The notes beneath the pieces were generated by a model. That model did no database searches. It saw nothing but the letters and a program-made list of their open reading frames with translations, and had not been told where the DNA came from. A stretch of DNA of 64,000 nucleotides from Thermohahella caldifontis (lineage in GTDB: Bacteria; Pseudomonadota; Gammaproteobacteria; Pseudomonadales; Oleiphilaceae): the NCBI RefSeq assembly GCF_041153465.1, contig NZ_CP154858.1:2232001-2296000 (forward strand), in the 5' to 3' direction. The translations under genes and the position numbers were made by a program. This document shows positions 60,695-64,000 of this stretch, in pieces (position 1 is the stretch's first letter; each line of letters starts with the position of its first letter).

Positions 60695-63600
60695 TCAGGG
60701 TCCTGCAAAGAACGTCTTGACGGGTTCTGATATAAAGTTCAGATACACACCCTCAACAGGAATCTGTAACGGAAGATCAACATTCAGAAAGCCTACAATG
60801 GTGGCTCTCACAGGGATCTCGACCAAGTTACTGTTGCGCTGCACAATCTGCATTCTCCCGTCATCCAGGAAAGTGACATCTCCCTCCAGTTCAAGAGTGA
60901 ACGGCTTGCCATAGACATCATGCGTGCCCCCAACCGGCACCGCCATGTCCGGTGCATCCAGGATAAGTTCAGCCCGCGTCTTGAACACCGGCTGCCCCTG
61001 ATCACCCTTCGTAATCACTCCCGGAACAAGTTGAGTCCGGCTACAGCTACTGCCCACACAATTCGGATCATCCTTGGCGTAACGCATGCGTAGTACCTGC
61101 GTATGGGTAGTCGTTTCCTGCTCCCCGAGGAGAGGAACTTTTGTGAAAACATTGACTGAAGTCGCTGCCAGAAGCGTGGGATACAGATTAACGAGGATGC
61201 CTTCTTCGCCGGTAGGCTCGTAAACTCCCGGGCCAACCACTTCTGTATTCAACGCATAAGTCTGGTAGATGAACTTGTTCCTCGGGCAACTTTCGGTTGT
61301 CTTGCAACCAACACGAGCTGAAACGGTACTGCCTGCAATCGTGGCCTGATTATCCTTGACCTGCAGTTTTGCAGCGTTGGCTGACGGTGCCCAACCATCC
61401 GTATCATTCCCCTCATGGTCAAAAGGCTCCAGACAGTCCGTACCACCCAGGCTATCACAGTCCACTATGAAGTTGGCATTCACATCCCGGACCGGCAGGT
61501 TGCGTGTTGGCGTAAACACAGTCCGGACGGGATCTGAACCGGTGAAGTAAATCACCATGTCATCCGGACCATTGTTAGCACCACCATCATCAAGCCCTTC
61601 AAGCAGATCCGTTTTGAGCGCCAGGCCGTCTGCATCGCAGATGGATGTATAACTACCCGGAGCACAGGTACCCGCGTCTTCGGACGACCGGAGGATGTAC
61701 CGGTAATGCCCGCCCACCTTCCAGGGGTCATCCGGGAAGAAGCGCAAGGACCTCAGATTCTTTTCGAGCCGACCCCTGACTTCACCCAACACGGTAATGC
61801 TGTGGTCAGAGGCCTGCTCAACCTCTTCCACTACGAATGTCTGCCCCGGAATGATCGAATTCATATCCATGTTCTTGGAAAACATGACAGATATCGGGCG
61901 ATCGGCAGGCATCCGGGGCACCGGCAGAACATCATTTGCGCCTCCCTTGGCGTAACATGTACCGGCAATGCCTGCAGCCAAATCCAGCTGACTGTGGTCC
62001 GTTTCACAGGGGAAGCCGGGGTAGACCGTCAATGCCAGTGCGGGTCGCCGGGTGACAGAGCTGTCGCCAAGGGAAGGCAATCTGAATGACAAAGGTGAGA
62101 ATGCCGCTACATTGCCCGCGAGATCCGAGACACCATTGATGGTGATTTCATAATCCACTCCATCCTTCAGGCCACCTTCCGGTGCCAGTATCACAGCCGT
62201 CCCATCCTGCCTGATCCTGAGGTTGGAGACGGGGGTACCCCCTCACTGAGAACAATACCCGAGGCCAGTGAGTCAGGATCCAGTGGTTCATCGAAGAACA
62301 GAATGACGGGATCGCCGGGCCTCTGCATGGCCTGCCGGGTTGCCGGAATTGCATCAGCCGGGCCCGGTGTCCAGCTTTTCAGTTGCGGAGGTGTCGTATC
62401 AAGAACCCTCAATGCTGCCGCATCCAGTGGTGCCTCTGAATCCGCTGCAGCCTCCAAATGGAAGGCAATGGTGGCAGAGGCCATATCCTTGCCAAGCAGT
62501 TCAGGCTCCACCAATCCGATGGCATCAATGGTGAGGACACCATTCTGAACCAGCGCAATGCCCCGCAGTTCCACACCCAGCAGATCCTGAGTAAGCGCCG
62601 CATTGGGCTGCGCTTCCTCCGTGCTCATGGAAATATCCATATACAGTGTCACGAGCCTCGGTGCGTTGAGATCCGTCGTATACGGATTCGGGCTCAGGTA
62701 ACCGGACGCGTCAGACAGCATGACCACCTGAATATTTCCGGTTTTCTGGGGCGAGCCGTAGGGCTCACCGGGCCGGCTTGCTTCAAGTGCGGGAACGACA
62801 CCGCCTACCAACACATCAAGACTGCTGCTATACAGCACGCTGCCTTTCGGGATGCGCAGCGGCAGGGCCTCATTGCTATCAAAGGCCGGCGCATAGGCCA
62901 GCTCGGCAAAGAGACTCCCGGACTGCTGAGAGGGGCCGGCCTTGCCCAACAACACCGAGTTCATGGTAATGGCGTTGATCGGCCGTCCATTGAGTACTGA
63001 CCGAATGATCCCGCCAGAGTCCACAACCTGTTGCTGCAATACAACCGTCGGGCCGGTATTGCGGGGCGCAAAGGTAAAGGAGCCGTTGAAACGCGTACCA
63101 TCCGGATCATTCAGACTGGGCAGATTTTCCAGCTTCAGGGTATAGATCTTGCCGGCCTGCAGTATGTCCTGCTTGCTGCCACAGTCTGCCGGATCCTGCG
63201 TCACACAGGGGTCCACCGTGATTCGTCGTCCCTTGACCAGCACCTTCGCAGGCACCGGCTCGCCGTTTTCGGTCTCCAGTAAAATCTTCCCGCCAAGCGT
63301 TTTCCAGTCCGGATGTATCGGCTGGGTCATCGCCAGACGGAATGTGGAAAAATTCATGACGTCAAACGCACTGCCCTGCTCCGGAACCCGCCAGGCAACA
63401 CTGAACTCGTTACCTGTTCGATCCAGGCTGGCAATCCCTGACTGCGCTGGCCTGATCGTGAACTGAATGCCAGCTTCACCCACTGCATTTGGCGTCGCAA
63501 TCGTTCGGCCACCTTCCGCCAGTAATGGCGCATCGAATGTCACGGTGTAAACCATGCCTTCCGCGAGAGCTGACGCCGGAGTGAGCTTGAGGCTGCGTCC

Positions 63601-63879
63601 CTCATCCACCAACTCCACGGAATAGTCAACCGGTTCGCCCGATGTATTGTTGGTCCATAGGATTTTCCCGCTGAGTTCGTCAGGGGTGTCGACCACAGGT
63701 GCTGAAAAACGAATCACCAGTTCCGTTGAAGGACTGACATTCACTTGCCCATCCATGGGATATGAGAAGATCACACTTGCAGGAGTGGTTCTCACATGCG
63801 GGGTTTGCGTATTGCCACCACTACATGCCACAAGAGCCATGCAGCACAGCCACAGCAGAAATCTCGGAAATTTCATCAT
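60695..63879 (-). pseudogene. Large Ig-like (Big_5) lipoprotein, frameshifted (likely sequencing artefact)
   Basis: Two frames, 63879-62191 and about 62240-60695, make one secreted protein of about 1,061 residues. A lipobox (CMALVACSGGN) anchors it to a membrane. Several Big_5/SbsA-type Ig-like domains follow; each begins with a pattern like PMDGQVNVSPSTELVIRFSAPV, PVILFFDEPLDPDSLASGIVL or RPISVMFSKNMDMNSIIPGQTF. The break lies beside the runs GGGGG (62231-62235) and CCCCC (62237-62241); one extra base restores a continuous SNLRIRQDGTAVILAPEGG. GAGGGAG precedes the ATG. Such proteins are cell-surface scaffolds; the ligand is unknown. The neighbour upstream is an outer-membrane protein. Confidence 0.82.
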
Positions 63880-63889
63880 TTCTGCTCCC

Positions 63890-64000
63890 TCAGAATTTCA
63901 ACGTGACGGAACCGCTGAGGACATGAACATCACCCTCTGCCGTCACGGGCGTCTCGTTGCCATCATGATCCACCAGGGTGAAATCCCGCTTGCTGAGTTG
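63890..64000 (-). CDS. C-terminus of an outer-membrane protein (truncated by window)
   Basis: Read on the minus strand, the last 36 residues end VHVLSGSVTLKF followed by TGA. Alternating polar/hydrophobic residues and a terminal phenylalanine are the usual signal for outer-membrane beta-barrels. The N-terminal part lies beyond the window, so no family can be given. It is 11 bases upstream of the large Ig-like lipoprotein gene and probably in the same transcript. Confidence 0.55.
   Translation of the reverse strand, partial: QLSKRDFTLVDHDGNETPVTAEGDVHVLSGSVTLKF

Overview
The window looks like a GC-rich (about 60% by eye) chromosome segment of a gammaproteobacterium. The pointers are type IV pilus genes (PilY1 C-terminus and a PilE-like pilin), monomeric NADP isocitrate dehydrogenase, a NemR-type electrophile regulon, a TctABC tricarboxylate transporter with its two-component system, a CsrA paralogue and an AlgH/YqgE relative. 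The genus cannot be fixed from the sequence alone. No rRNA or CRISPR array is present; there is one tRNA, tRNA-Thr(CGT).

Layout. 0-1.5 kb: end of a type IV pilus locus. 1.5-6.2 kb: a four-transmembrane protein, a four-gene unit of two DUF1538 membrane proteins plus a P-II-like and a CBS protein, a FeeM-like acyltransferase and a PF10118 protein. 6.2-8.7 kb: a NemR-like repressor with two matching operators, a medium-chain oxidoreductase and a DJ-1/PfpI protein (carbonyl/electrophile detoxification). 8.8-10 kb: a promoter, a small ORF coupled to a divergent CsrA, and an AlgH relative. 10.2-11.5 kb: a complete ISNCY/IS1202-like element with a 17-bp target duplication next to tRNA-Thr. 11.8-16.3 kb: four uncharacterised membrane or envelope genes. 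16.5-23.4 kb: an EAL phosphodiesterase, an N-acyl-D-amino-acid deacylase-like amidohydrolase and isocitrate dehydrogenase.

23.5-41.1 kb and 47.5-51.2 kb hold a large copper/heavy-metal and periplasmic redox block: CcdA, a DsbA-like protein, a YncE-like propeller, three cupredoxins, CopRS-like regulators, the multicopper oxidase CopA with CopB, several His/Met-rich lipoprotein cytochromes, DUF2933, DUF302 and AhpD-like proteins, a MerR regulator, a CopZ-like chaperone and a Cu(I) P-type ATPase. Five promoter-like sites here have dyads or 20-bp spacers typical of MerR-family regulation, in two sequence classes. A nitrobindin-like gene and the Tct system with its sensor/regulator pair (41.4-47.5 kb) lie inside the block.

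51.3-55.4 kb is an AT-rich acquired patch: an unknown membrane-protein gene cleanly split by an IS1634-family element (6-bp target duplication), and a HEPN-type protein. 55.5-60.7 kb is a TetR-controlled MMPL transporter / LolA-like / outer-membrane protein operon with two tandem palindromic operators. 60.7-64 kb is a large Ig-like lipoprotein and the C-terminus of an outer-membrane protein.

Four otherwise well conserved genes (sensor kinase, CopA, TctC, Ig-like lipoprotein) are each broken by what reads as one missing base in or beside a G/C homopolymer. Restoring one base makes each a whole number of codons. This suggests systematic sequencing or assembly error rather than four real pseudogenes.
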